A stretch of DNA of 64,000 nucleotides, taken from the NCBI RefSeq assembly GCF_945859685.1, contig NC_079149.1, forward strand, positions 8,901,118-8,965,117, given 5' to 3'. Below the pieces are notes generated by a model, which searched no databases, was not told the origin of the DNA, and saw only the letters and a list, made by a program, of their open reading frames with translations. Position 1 is the first letter of the stretch, and every line of letters begins with the position of its first letter. The position numbers and the translations under genes were made by a program. Shown here piece after piece: positions 11,768 to 22,050 of the stretch. The stretch is from Eupeodes corollae. Lineage: Eukaryota; Arthropoda; Insecta; Diptera; Syrphidae.

Positions 11768-13857
11768 TTATTCCTTTTTACTCTTTACCTTCCAAATCTT
11801 TGATTTCACGAACAAAAAGATGAATTTGTTAATTCTGAACACAATGTAGAGGCAAGCCAATAAAAATCCAATAACATCGATGGAATGCAATTGGAATGCA
11901 TTCAAATGTACCGCAGGACTTTGCATATGTGGGGCACCATGATGTCTAAGGACATACTCGGCCCAGAAGACTGCTGTTTCCTGGGCATTCAATGGTCGAT
12001 CTTTGTAGAGTGTTGCGAATTTCTGTATATTTTCCTTGTACTTCCGATCATTCAGGACTTGATCGATGAGACTACTTAAATCCTCTTCAGTAAATGTCTT
12101 ATAATCGACGGCCAAGCCGAATCCTTGCTTGACAACACCGTCCATGTTCATAATTTGATCACCGAATATAGGGATACCAACCATAGGCACTCCATGGAAT
12201 GTTGACTCAACAACACTACCCTGACCACCGTGGGTTATGAAAAGCCTTACATTGGGATGGGGAAGGATATCGTCTTGGGGCAGCCAGTTCTTGAAGATGA
12301 TGTTTGGAGAGTGTCCAGGCACTTCGGAATCACCCCATTTCCAGAGAACTTTTTGTGGGAGTTTGGCAAGGGCATTGAAGATGGCCTGTAATTTAGCCGG
12401 TTCCAAGGTGCTGCCTTGAACGTTCGATCCCAGACTGAAGTATACGACTCCGTGTTCGGTGGCATTGTCCAAAATTGACTTGAGGTCCTTATAAATTAAT
12501 TCAAAATTTGAAGAAATCCTTTAATTGGTGAAAGAAGAGTAAACTTACCTCTGGCAAAGGATCTGGTTTGCTTTTGATCTGAATTCCACCAATTTCGATA
12601 ACAGCTGGAACATGTGGACGGATTGGACCCTGGATGAAGTAATGGTTGCTCATAACAAGGGAGACATTCTTCAACATATCCTTGAAAGATGGATACTTAT
12701 CGGCTGGGAAATTTTGACTGAAACATAATTGATAATCTAAATTTTAGTATCGAACATCAATGGGGGTGTTTTTCAAGAACTAGGAACCCCCTAAAGAAAT
12801 AACCTTTAAACGTAAATCACTTAGGATAACATCATTTTTATCTTTTTCACAAACTTTTTCAACGACTTTCAATATTTGTATGAAGGTGAAACTATAATAA
12901 AATTTAATAATGTTGATGATTAGATTGATTATGCTGATAGATTTTATTCATAACCGTTGATATCAATATACGAGTGCTTGATCAAAAAAATAAGATATTG
13001 CCTACAGATAGTCAAGACATTTTTAATTGTTTTGTTTATACGAATAAAATTGTTTTTATGTCTTCTGCAATTTAGACTAATCTTTTTTTTAATTCTTTTC
13101 TACAACTTTCATCCATCAAGGTTTTGACTTTGAGTAAACTGACAATGTTAGAAGATGCACATTATTGATTAAGATATTTTATTGTTAAAACTTACTTGTA
13201 TAAATCAGCCTGGTACCACATTTGTAAATTCTCCATTATCAACTTCTCAACTATATTCACAATCAGGAAATTTTTCACTCTGTCAAAGAATCCAAAGGGT
13301 TGTTTGCCCTGAGCAACAACACTTGGAACATAAGCAACTTCTTCAGGATTGCCAACCAATTGATTCAATTGTGTCACTGTTCGAATCATAAATGACAGTA
13401 TCACTGGACATTTGAAATGAGCCGGCACACCCAACAAGAATTCATTGAAGAAATATCCCAGGATAACCAAGTCGAAGGATTCTTCAGCCATAAGTTTCTG
13501 CATCTGAGGTTGATGCAAACTCGTGTTGGCATAATGATTCAAAATATCATTTAGAACGAAGAATCGTTTGTGGATTGGAGGAGGATTGGTGATGAAATTG
13601 GAAAATTCCTTTTGTGAGAATCCAGGAACATCGATTTGAAAATATCGGTAAGGTGGATTTTTGTGGGTACATTTGTGTGTTGAAACGACTGTGACATCGT
13701 GTCCTTGTTCGGCCAAGGCCTTTGCAACTGAACTATGAATGATCAAATGGCTCTTTGAGGGTGTTGGGAAGAAGCCGAGAATTCGGGCTGATTCGTTTGA
13801 CGATATTAGCGTAGCTAATACGAAACACGCAAGCACTATTTTTATTCCACACGACAT
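11768..13857 (-). CDS. UGT-1: UDP-glycosyltransferase, 3 exons
   Basis: Transfers a sugar from a UDP-sugar to small lipophilic substrates at the ER membrane. The exons are 13857-13196, 12717-12549 and 12487-11768, joined by GT..AG introns in phase 2 and phase 0, giving 516 residues (normal family length about 520). The ATG at 13857 is chosen because it gives a clean signal peptide (residues 1-24, MSCGIKIVLACFVLATLISS); upstream in-frame codons add an unlikely extension. FPTPSKSH holds the probable catalytic His37. The C-terminal UDP-binding half has WLPQ (about 345), HGGQGS (about 363) and the GDQ sugar-contact pair (about 387-388). A membrane anchor at about 483-505 precedes a KSKKE tail, a KxKxx-type ER-retention signal. 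It is the closest paralogue of UGT-3. The subfamily is not assigned. Confidence 0.95.
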
Positions 13858-14225
13858 ACTTGTGGTAAGGAAATAATAAAACCAACAAAAAGAACACTGA
13901 AGGTTCACCCGTAGGTTTTTTTTGATACTGAAGATCAAACGAAAAGTGGCAAAGCTTTTATTTGAAAAGATTAGTGGTAATATGGTAGATTTTAATTAAG
14001 TTTTTCGTTTTTTTCAATCTGTTTTGTTATATCGTATCTTATCTCATAGAATTTCGAATTTTAAGTTTTCTCTTCTTCTTTCTTATAACATTTTTTTTAA
14101 GGACAAACCACAATAAGGCGTTGAGGTGAGGTGAATTCGATAAAAACAAATAATGGTTAATTTTGTTCAACTATTGCTGTTTTTATGAATGCATTTCCAA
14201 CTTTAAGTAACGTTCAATCATAACA
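13858..14225. promoter_or_regulatory. UGT-1 upstream region with AGATAAG site
   Basis: This is the proximal promoter side of UGT-1. On the minus strand AGATAAG (14038-14044) is a consensus GATA-factor site about 180 bp upstream of the start codon. GATA factors control many midgut and fat-body genes in flies. Use of the site here is inference. Confidence 0.4.
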
Positions 14226-14747
14226 ATTCAATTCAAATTAATACAATACAATTTATTTCTAATTCAATTAAAATTCAATTCTAATTTAATTCAAATTCAA
14301 TTCAAATTCAATTCAAATTCAATTCAAATTCAATTCAAATTCAATTCAAATTCAATTCAAATTCAATTCAAATTCAATTCAAATTCAATTCAAATTCAAT
14401 TCAAATTCAATTCAAATTAAATTCAAATTCAATTCAAATTCAATTCAAATTCAATTCAAATTCAATTCAAATTCTATTCAAATTCAATTCAAATTCAACT
14501 CAAATTCAACTCAAATACAATTCAAATCCAATTCAAATTCAATTCAATTCAAAAATTCAATTCAAATTCAATTCAAATTCAATTCAAATTCAATTCAAAT
14601 TCAATTCAAATTCAATTCAAATTCAAATTCAATTCAAATTCAATTCAAATTCAATTCAAATTCAATTCAAATTCAATTCAAATTCAATTCAAATTCAATT
14701 CAAATTCAATTCAAATTCAATTCAAATTCAATTCAAATTCAATTTAA
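14226..14747. repeat. 11-bp minisatellite (aattcaaattc)n
   Basis: This tract of over 500 bp has unit aattcaaattc, ragged at its left edge (14226-14286) and nearly perfect from about 14287. It has a few phase slips and point variants, for example near 14466-14560 and 14622. It contains only the words aattc and aaattc, so it is free of CG and G-poor on this strand. It lies between the divergent UGT-1 and UGT-2 start codons. Confidence 0.95.
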
Positions 14748-14954
14748 AATGACTGGCTTGTTTTCATTATGTCTTGTCATCATTTCAAATTCATTTTATA
14801 TTTCTGCTTTGTCATTGAGACTTACATTTTTAATGTTAATAAGCTTTTAGCTGACAACAATCATATATTAAATATTAATTGATAATTTAATCTTGAGACT
14901 AAACAAAATTTTAAAATGGATCAGATTTGGAATCCAAAAGATAGAACCATGTGA

Positions 14955-14994
14955 GCTTATCAGCCGAATATTGTTTGTGTACAAAAAAGATAAG
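14955..14994. promoter_or_regulatory. Two GATA-factor consensus sites upstream of UGT-2
   Basis: tgataagc on the minus strand (14955-14962) and agataag on the plus strand (14988-14994) lie 110-150 bp before the UGT-2 ATG. UGT-1 and UGT-3 also have such sites within about 260 bp. This is sequence match only. Confidence 0.35.
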
Positions 14995-15102
14995 CGAAGT
15001 AAAAATCAATGAAACGTTAGCCTAATTTTTATCGGCACAAAATTTGAAAACAATATGTCAACAGTATTAAATTGATTGCAGACAGCGTAGGTGTTGTTGA
15101 TT

Positions 15103-15773
15103 ATGATGCTGTCAATTAAGTTAGTGTTTTCGTGTGTTCTTTTGACTACTTTTTTAGTAGCCAGTGGTGATTCTAAGAAAATTCTTGCATTCTTTCCGAC
15201 ACCCTCCAAAAGTCACCTTATAATTCATGGAGCCATTGCTGAAGCTCTCGCCGAACATGGACATGATGTAACTGTTGTCACCACCATCCCCTGGACATCA
15301 AAGCAGCAGCCTCAACTTCGTCATATTCAACTTAAAACTGTTCCAAAATTCTCTGTGGACAATTTTGCTCAAGCTGCTGATAATCCATTGCCTTGGTATA
15401 AACGCTTAACGCAATTCATCGAAATGATGACCGATTATGCGGAGAACAGCTTAAAGGATCCAGCAATGAAACAGCTGATGAAAGATGAATCCTTCGATGT
15501 TGTTGTTTTGGGATATTTTACCAATGATTTTCTATTGGGTGTTGCTGGACATTTCAAATGTCCTGTAGTCTTATCGTTTCAAGTGCGTCCAGTTGGACAG
15601 GTTAATGATTTGTTGGGGAATCCTCAAGAGATAAGTTATGTTCCGAGTTTAATGGGTGGCGGAACACAACCCATGGGATTTGTTGACAGACTTAAGAACT
15701 TCGTTTTTGTGGGTTTTATTGAGGGTGTGGTGCTCAAGAATCTAATAGACTGGTTTCAAGCTGATGCATACAA
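15103..15773 (+). CDS. UGT-2: UDP-glycosyltransferase first exon, no exons 2-3 of its own
   Basis: This open exon of 671 bp starts at ATG 15103; the in-frame codon at 15091 is only GTG. Residues 1-23 form a signal peptide (MMLSIKLVFSCVLLTTFLVA), and FPTPSKSH puts the probable catalytic His at 38. The aglycone-binding half is complete and unbroken through WFQADAY. It ends at a strong donor, AA|gtaagt, phase 2, the same position and phase as in UGT-1 and UGT-3. No exon 2 or 3 is found before UGT-3, 7.5 kb downstream, and the interval is full of TE relics. Either its 3' exons were deleted, or it splices to the UGT-3 exons at 24110-24278 and 24336-25058, which match its phase. It is more diverged from UGT-1 and UGT-3 than they are from each other. 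Confidence 0.85.
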
Positions 15774-16269
15774 GTAAGTTATTAAATTTATATAAAAATA
15801 AAAATAAGCAAACATGTATGACTATTTTAAGTAATTATTGTTATCGGCGCGGCGTCGCAAATGTTTGATCACTTAAAGTTCAAACGGATTTGAGTTTAAA
15901 TCTTTTTTATATAAAATATGAAACAAATTCAAGCATTTAAAACGACACGATATTAAATTTGTATTGTTTTCGATTCAAGCAAGAATCGACAAATATTTAG
16001 AAAGGGGTTGTTCTTTTTCTATGTCTGACAAATCTGAGTTTTGGTAAAGTTTTTTATTTATACGTCTCAAGAACTTCGAAAAAAGGGCAAACAAGTTTTG
16101 GGAGTATGATTTGGAGACAAACGGTCGAACATATTGAGGTGCATTGCATTTAGTAAACAAAATTGGGAAAAATCATATTTTGGACCAATTTTTTTTTACT
16201 ACAAAACAAGATTTCAGAAAAATTGCCAAACCTTGGCTACATTTTTTGTGTACGTCAATTTCTTGTAAA
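15774..16269. other. Intron-like or intergenic, no UGT exon
   Basis: I looked for the NFP.DKYPSF exon-2 start and the SILDNATEHG exon-3 start on both strands and found neither. The stretch is AT-rich, without a gene. Confidence 0.6.
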
Positions 16270-17173
16270 CTATTAGTCAAAACGGGGGTAGAAAACTTTA
16301 GACTTTTCCTGTTTAAGTTGTGATTAGTGGAAGTATACTTTTCCGTCGGCTTTTTTTGGTCGGTGTAATTTTCGCATTGAAAAAATTAAGTTACATTAAC
16401 TTTCCCAAAGTTTCAGCGGGTGTTGCTGCCTTCTTCAGGGGAACTTTATTAACACAAAAAAATATACAAATAATCTTTGTTATATCAATGTGGTACAAAG
16501 CAAACTATATTTGCTCACACAAGAAAAATAGTAAAACAATTTAATATAAATTAAAAATAAAACTATAAATATAATTAGCACTTCGAAGAATGAAGTTCAG
16601 TCTAAATTGAATAAAGCACAAATTACCTTTAAAAAGAGAGCAATACACAACAGAAATGTTTTGAGTGTCTTGTTTTCGGTTCATGTTGTTTTTGTTATTG
16701 AGAATATGAAATGTTTTTAAAGTGTATCGTTTCGAAACATGTTTCTCTGTCTGTAGAACTTCCACGCCTTCAAAGTTTTGAGAATGACGGCTTACAATGC
16801 TGTGACTGGCCAGGGCCATTTCAGTTAATTTTGTAGATCACATCTGTTTGTTTGTCCTTATCAGGTTTCGTCTTGAGTTTAGTAAAACAATGGCAAGGTA
16901 AATTTCTTAGAAATGGATTTTTTGAAGTTTTCGGATAGAGTTGGGACGTAAACTATGGTTTTGTGGTGCGTTCAATATTTTCAATATCAATATTTTCTCG
17001 TGGAATTTGCATTTTGTATTTTAAATGGAGATTTTGAATTATGGTAGAAGGATAACCATTATCACTTAAGATTTTGATGACCTTTCCAGTTGGCGACGTG
17101 TAATCGTTCAGCAATTGATTTGAAAATTGTATTCACGAGGTTGGACGCACTATTGCTGCCTTGCTTGGTTTGA

Positions 17174-17482
17174 TCAGAAATTACCTAGTCTTCCAGATGC
17201 TGTTCGTTTTTGATACCAGTTGAAAAGCAAACGATTTTCTTCACGGTACATTTTTACATCTAAGAGAGATATAATTTTGTTAACCTCATTATCAAATGTG
17301 AATTGAATTTTTGGGAGGAATCCGTTTAGAATTTTTAGTACTTTGTCCATGTTTCTTTTATCCATTATAGCAAATATGTCGTGAACATATTTTTTTATTA
17401 ACGCAGGTTTTTCTTCTATGTTATTTAAACATTCTCCTAAAACTTGGTCCAAAATCAGATCTGCAATAGTCGGAGATAGTGG
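17174..17482 (-). pseudogene. Penelope-like reverse transcriptase fragment
   Basis: This is about 100 codons from MGKPLSP to TASGRLGNF. Penelope-like RTs resemble telomerase and carry YVDD in motif C; here the first Asp is His (KKYVHDIFAI), which should abolish polymerisation. The open frame apparently extends upstream to 17551 only because SINE sequence happens to be open there. The true RT resumes beyond the SINE at 17803. Confidence 0.85.
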
Positions 17483-17491
17483 TTTGCCCAT

Positions 17492-17794
17492 AAAATAAAT
17501 AAATTGTGTGGCGAAACAGTCCGTTGAGAACCAGCGCCCAGTGACTTGCAACTCTGAACCATTCCTGAGTGCGAGTAATGTTGCCAGGAATGGAGGGGAC
17601 CTAAAATGTATATGCCGAATCCGAACGGTCTATTTGAAAAAGCACTTTTTCATGAAAAGAGTTACTCTTGGAGAATTTGTCAATTCCTCGCAAGAGGCAG
17701 TACCCGTGAAAACACTTAAGGTGACATAGGCAGGGATCGAACCCAAGACCTCTGGCATGACAGGTTAACGCACTAACCATCATGCCACGGGTAC
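17492..17794 (-). mobile_element. tRNA-derived SINE, full length, 303 bp
   Basis: Read on the minus strand it starts gtacccgtggcatgatgg, then ttagtgcgtt (box A region) and ggttcgatccc (perfect box B), that is, a tRNA-like head. It continues through actgcctcttgcgaggaatt and ends ctcaacggactgtttcgcca followed by an AATTTATTTATTTT tail. Target duplications of about 8 bp flank it: tttgcccat at 17483-17491 and tttcccat at 17795-17802, one base different. RNA polymerase III would transcribe it. Partial copies occur at 20.3, 39.25 and 39.65 kb. Confidence 0.92.
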
Positions 17795-17973
17795 TTTCCC
17801 ATTGGCATCCCAAAATGTTGTTTGTAGATAGTGTCTTTGATTTGAAGACAAATAATAATACCTTATGATAAGTTTAACGGTAGAACGTCAAAAGTGGCAA
17901 TGTAACTTTAACCACAACATTCTTAATTAAAAAATAATTCAACATTTACACCAGCGATCTGATAGTAGTGTTA

Positions 17974-18631
17974 TGCCCAATTTCATAAACAACTTTTAAA
18001 CATTTAACAAGATTTTAAACTGTAAAATGGGATATTTTCGTTTCACCAAGCGTTTTTAAAGTAAATAAGCTTTTAAACCGCTTTTAAAACTAAATGCCCG
18101 TTTTTGGCTCATTAAATTTTAAAAGTGTCATTAAAAAATGAAAATGACAGGTTGACAGCTGATGTTTTACTTCGTAAAATGTTTATTCTCAATATTTTTA
18201 GATACGGAATGAACAGGTTAACCAAATCAACATAGCATTACTATTTATAATATTAATTTTATGATTTTAATTTTTAATTCGAATATTAGATTCGTCATCT
18301 TCATCTGACGAAGAAGAACATCATATATAGTTATACGCCACCGTCCATTACTCAAACGTTTGTTTTTCATTTGTTTATTTTGTTGTATTTTGAGATTCTT
18401 GTCATTTATATCAACATATAATGCTTTCTCATTTTTCTCACACAATTCGCTTAGTAGAAAGAAAAAAGAGGTTTCCTTTTACAGGGTTGTGAGGAGAACT
18501 CTATTTTAACAAAAATATCCCTGAAATTTCCCATTTTTAGCTTGGTGAAACTAAACAAATTTAAAGGCCTGATAAAATTTAAAAAGCTTTTAGATAAAAG
18601 TGCTTTTAGTGTTTGTTTATGAAATCGGACA
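17974..18631. mobile_element. MITE with TTA target duplication (PIF/Harbinger-like)
   Basis: Inverted ends tgcccaatttcataaacaa (17974) and, reading inward from 18631, tgtccgatttcataaacaaa match apart from two bases. The similarity extends inward to tttcaccaagc, so arms of about 90 bp are imperfectly paired. TTA flanks both sides (17971-17973, 18632-18634). A 3-bp TWA duplication is characteristic of PIF/Harbinger. The interior is AT-rich with a 66-codon minus-strand frame (18245-18445) I cannot identify. It is too short to encode a transposase. Confidence 0.75.
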
Positions 18632-18649
18632 TTAGTCTTTTAAAAGGGT

Positions 18650-20015
18650 TGAAGTTATTAGAATTCTCTTGCATCGTGATTTCGACAAGATTCGATGAAA
18701 TGGCGACGACTGGAAACTGAAAATAAATGTCCAGAAGTCGGAGGCAATTCTGCTCCGGGCTCCGCTAGCTAGGGCCACGAGGAATACGTTCAAGAACTGG
18801 CGCAAGATGGTCATCGTTGATCTTCACGGGCAGCCATTAGCGAGCAAAAGTGTAGTGAAGTATCTGGTTAGATCAGTGTTTATATTTAGACAGACATATA
18901 AATGTTGCTCTGATCAGGGCCAGAGGAGTGTTCGCTCTGATGAAACTGCTTTTTTTCAGCCGTCGACTTGAACCTAGAGTGAAGGTTATTTGCTACATGG
19001 CCCTCATATGGCCAATGATCGTTTATGGTTATTCGATCCGCAGTGTTTACGATGCTGTACCGGCTTATATCGAACAGCTGAATCTTCTTACGTGCATTAC
19101 TCTTCCAACCAGGTATTACACAACAGGGCTCGAATCAACAGCATTGACAATTTCGTGATAAAACCCGTTCGAGGTCACATTGCAAGAGCTTTGTCTTCGA
19201 CCAACAATTTAACTTTCGGGGCGTTCTATCCGAACGACGAGTATTTAGAGAGTACACACTTGAGTGGCTTCATTCCACCAGAGGCATTGCTCTTTTTATA
19301 TAGATGCGGTCTGATACAGGATAGACTGCCAATTCTGCTAATCTACCATGTCAGACGAGGAACCGTGGATAGGCGTATCCTGTACAATCGGGACGTCATG
19401 GCACAAGGCGGAGCAGAGCTCCTTCGGTTCAGTACGGCTGTGTCCGAACGGGACCGAACTGATAGGGTGAAGCTGGAGAACCAGTTTTGGTGGCTTCAAT
19501 CGGCTCTTGATATTGGGTAGTCGGGATTAGGTTTTGAGCCTTGGCCGGCTTACATACTTGTTTTATAGTTTAAGGGTTTAGTTTTAAGCAGAATGCGCAT
19601 GGTGGCACAAAAAATTGCAAATAAAAATATACACAAAAAAAAATACAAAGAAAATAAAAAGACAACAAAATATGAAAAGCAAAAAACGTTAGATAGTTAG
19701 ATTTCCTTCTGTGGTTGTTCTTGTTTTAAGTAGTTTATGGGTATAATAGGTAGTATTAGTTAGATTTAAGTTTTATAGTAAGGTCCTTATTATAAGTAGT
19801 AGGATATTGATGTTAGTTTTTTTCTAAATTTTCTAATGAATACAAAAAAAAATAAAATGGAATCAAAGTTAAATAGATCTTAGGGCCGAAAGGAATTAGC
19901 ATTAAGTATTATTGTTTAACTTATAGTGGCTATGGGACCAGTAAGTTAGTTGTAAGTTATGGTTAATTAGGCTAGTTTTTCTAGCTTTGAGATAGGTTTA
20001 AGATAAAAAAAAGAA
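18650..20015 (+). mobile_element. Jockey-type LINE 3' end
   Basis: The coding remnant runs from LKINVQKSEAILLRAPLARA-like text (about 18715) through KVICYMALIWPMIVYGYSI (end of RT/thumb) to a C-terminal region with SIDNFVIKPVRGHIARA and FGAFYPNDEYLE, ending at 19520. Stop codons near 18690 and 18870 and a frame change between 18990 and 19150 break it. The A-rich stretch 19521-20015 (gttagatttaag and similar words repeated) reads as its 3' UTR and tail. The 5' portion with endonuclease is absent. Confidence 0.75.
18928..19520 (+). pseudogene. LINE pol C-terminal remnant
   Basis: Two overlapping frames (18928-19158 and 18990-19520) carry successive parts of one LINE protein. The first gives KLLFFSRRLEPRVKVICYMA and the second IDNFVIKPVRGHI through HVRRGTVDRRILYN. 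The overlap shows a one-base frameshift around 19090-19150. No catalytic residues are left. Confidence 0.75.
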
Positions 20016-20019
20016 ATAA

Positions 20020-20200
20020 TTAAGTTCTCTTGAAGAAGGCAGCAACCCTTGCCAAAAGGGAAAGTTAATGTAACTTAATTGTTTCATTCAGAAAATTACA
20101 GAGACCAAAAAAGCCGATGGAAAATTACACTTTCACTAATCACAACTATTGCACAAATTGATCAATAAAGTAACTCAAATTTCCTGTTTTATCATAAATA
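20020..20200 (+). mobile_element. Second Penelope-like 3' end
   Basis: gaagaaggcagcaacccttg, gggaaagttaatgtaactta, a tract of ccaaaaaagccgatgg and ttcactaatcacaact reproduce, in the opposite orientation, the minus-strand sequence at 16290-16440. It abuts the Jockey 3' tail. It is a terminal fragment only, with no coding sequence. Confidence 0.75.
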
Positions 20201-20264
20201 TTTTTGGATAGCACTTTCTTTTTACTTACTTAAGAATATTAAGTTTTCATGATTTTTTTTTCTT

Positions 20265-20350
20265 CCGTACCCGCGACTTTCATGTTACAAATTTGTGTTC
20301 AACCTTTTGCCCGTGATGGTTACTGCCTCTTGCAAAGAATTGACAAATAC
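20265..20350 (+). mobile_element. SINE fragment
   Basis: cccgtgatggttactgcctc followed by ttgcaaagaattgacaaat matches the body of the SINE at 17492-17794. The head has decayed; gtacccgcgactttcatg near 20267 is probably the eroded start. Confidence 0.55.
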
Positions 20351-20879
20351 TATAAAAATGGTTCAGATTTGTGTATGGCAAGTTTTGCATTAGTGACAGA
20401 AGTTGAACTCAAGGTTTTTTGATCAAACATGACATTAAGATGCTAGAGAAGTCGAAAAACCTGTGTGTCCCAATTCCACCTGCTCGTCTTCGCCCCTACA
20501 GACAAAACCATTTTTTGATTCAGTTCAAGCTTGGAAATTCAAATTTTAAAAATTGAGTTTTGACTAAAAATTTCGCGGTAAAATTGAAATTAAAATTTAT
20601 CGTATATGCAAAATATTGTTTCTACTTTGGTTTCCTTTTTTAAAAAAAAATCAAAATTCATTTTTAACAAAACATGAAAACCTACAAAAACAAAAAAAAA
20701 ACTTTTATGAAATTATTTTGGAATCAAGTATTTTGTGTATCACACACATTTTTTTGAAGTTTTAGAAAACTTACCGCCAAGCTGGCAAAGTGGGAACTTA
20801 CCAGTATTTTTATTTAATATCAAAACAAATCATGCTCTTCAAATCAAAATCTGTCAAGACCTTAAATAAAAAAAAAGTT

Positions 20880-22050
20880 TATAAACTTCCCATAGGAAGT
20901 TATTGTAATGGGTCCGATTTGTCAAATTGAAAATTTTGACATTTCTCTACGTTCCAAGGTCCCTAGAGTCGAAATAAAAGATTTTTAGAAAGATGTCGCA
21001 ACGTTTTTTCGTCTTCCATAGCACAAGAACCAGAAGAGATATCAACTTCAAATAAATGTTGTTATACAGATAATAATGCCGAAAGAAAGGGCTCTCAAGA
21101 AAATTGCGTAGTTGGTTTTTTTACCATAGCAGTTTGAAAAAAGGTGACAATTTTGGTTAACTCTAAATATCTTACGAACCAAAAACGCTAGAGACTCGAA
21201 TTAAATTTTATATAATATATTGTAACGTGATACCAAACAAGTATATTTTTAAAAAAAATCAATATAAAGGTTTTTTTATAAATCAATAAAACTGAAAAAA
21301 AAAATTGTCACCTCCAATATTTTCGACTGAAATATGATTTCATCTTTAAAACAATTTTGTGCAACGAAGATTAATGTTTTTGACATCTGATAAAATTTGG
21401 AGAAAAATCGAATTGACAGTTTTTTTTATGAAAAATAAAAATCTAAGAAAAGCATTACTCAAAGTTCGTAAAAATTGAATATCGATTCATATATCTTTTC
21501 AAAAACTTGAAATTTAAGCTTCAAGCTTATTTTATCCTATAAGAAATATTGTTTTCAACATTTTGAAAAAGTTTGAGAAAAATCGAATTGACAGTTTTTT
21601 TACAAAAAATAAAAACCTAAACAAAAATGTATAAAAGTTGGTAAAAATTGATTTTCGACTCAAATATCTTTTCAAAAATTTGAAATCTTGGCTTAAAACT
21701 AATTTCACCTTATAAGAAATATTGTTTTCAACATTTGGTAAAATTTTTAAAAAATTCGAATTGACAGTTTTTTTACAATAAATAAAATTCGAAAAAAAAA
21801 CAGTACTAAAACTTGGCAAAAATTTACTTTCGGCTCAAATAGCTTTTCAAAAATTAAAAATATTGGCTTCAAACTTATTTTATTTCACAGAAAATATTGT
21901 TTTCAATATTCAGTAATTTTTATATAAAAATCCAACAGTCCGTTTTTTCATACAAAATAAAATCTACAAAAAATAGTACTCAAATTTGGTAAAAATTGAT
22001 ACGAGTACATATAGATAAACTTTTAAACAAGACAAATCGACAGACGGGAT
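20880..22050. repeat. Dispersed repeat with four ~174-bp tandem monomers
   Basis: It begins with a palindrome, aacttcccataggaagtt (about 20886). A segment shared with 1890-2000 follows, then monomers marked by gaattgacag at 21410, 21584 and 21758 and a diverged one near 21932 (spacings 174, 174, about 171). It closes with gatacgagtacatatagat, as in the first copy. Each monomer carries an A-rich tract, then ttggtaaaa, gactcaaat, and aagaaatattgttttcaac. I see no coding capacity. Confidence 0.85.

Larger units (their letters stand above)
16270..17920 (-). mobile_element. Penelope-like element relic, split by a SINE
   Basis: On the minus strand the piece at 17803-17920 carries IATFDV (RT motif A) and KQHFGMPMG. 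After the SINE the frame continues MGKPLSPTIADL to KKYVHDIFAI, where the catalytic YVDD has become YVHD. It then runs through PKIQFTFDNE and SLLDVKMYRE to WYQKRTASGR (17174-17482). Farther on, 16600-16819 reads like the end of the GIY-YIG endonuclease domain (LASHSIVSRHSQNFEGVEVL, then HILNNKN). The GIY-YIG core itself is missing. The 3' region holds gaagaaggcagcaac (near 16430), also present at 20030. The copy is inactive. Confidence 0.85.

Noticed and set aside
13858..13938. Use of an upstream start for UGT-1 at 13938
   Set aside because: It is not needed. The ATG at 13857 gives a standard signal peptide, and the extension adds a second hydrophobic stretch absent from UGT-3.
14226..14747. 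CRISPR-like repeat array
   Set aside because: Units are contiguous 11-mers with no unique spacers, in a eukaryotic genome; it is a minisatellite.
17690..17794. A tRNA gene on the minus strand
   Set aside because: Box B ggttcgatccc is perfect, but no cloverleaf closes and the sequence continues as a 303-bp unit with other copies and target duplications; it is a SINE head.
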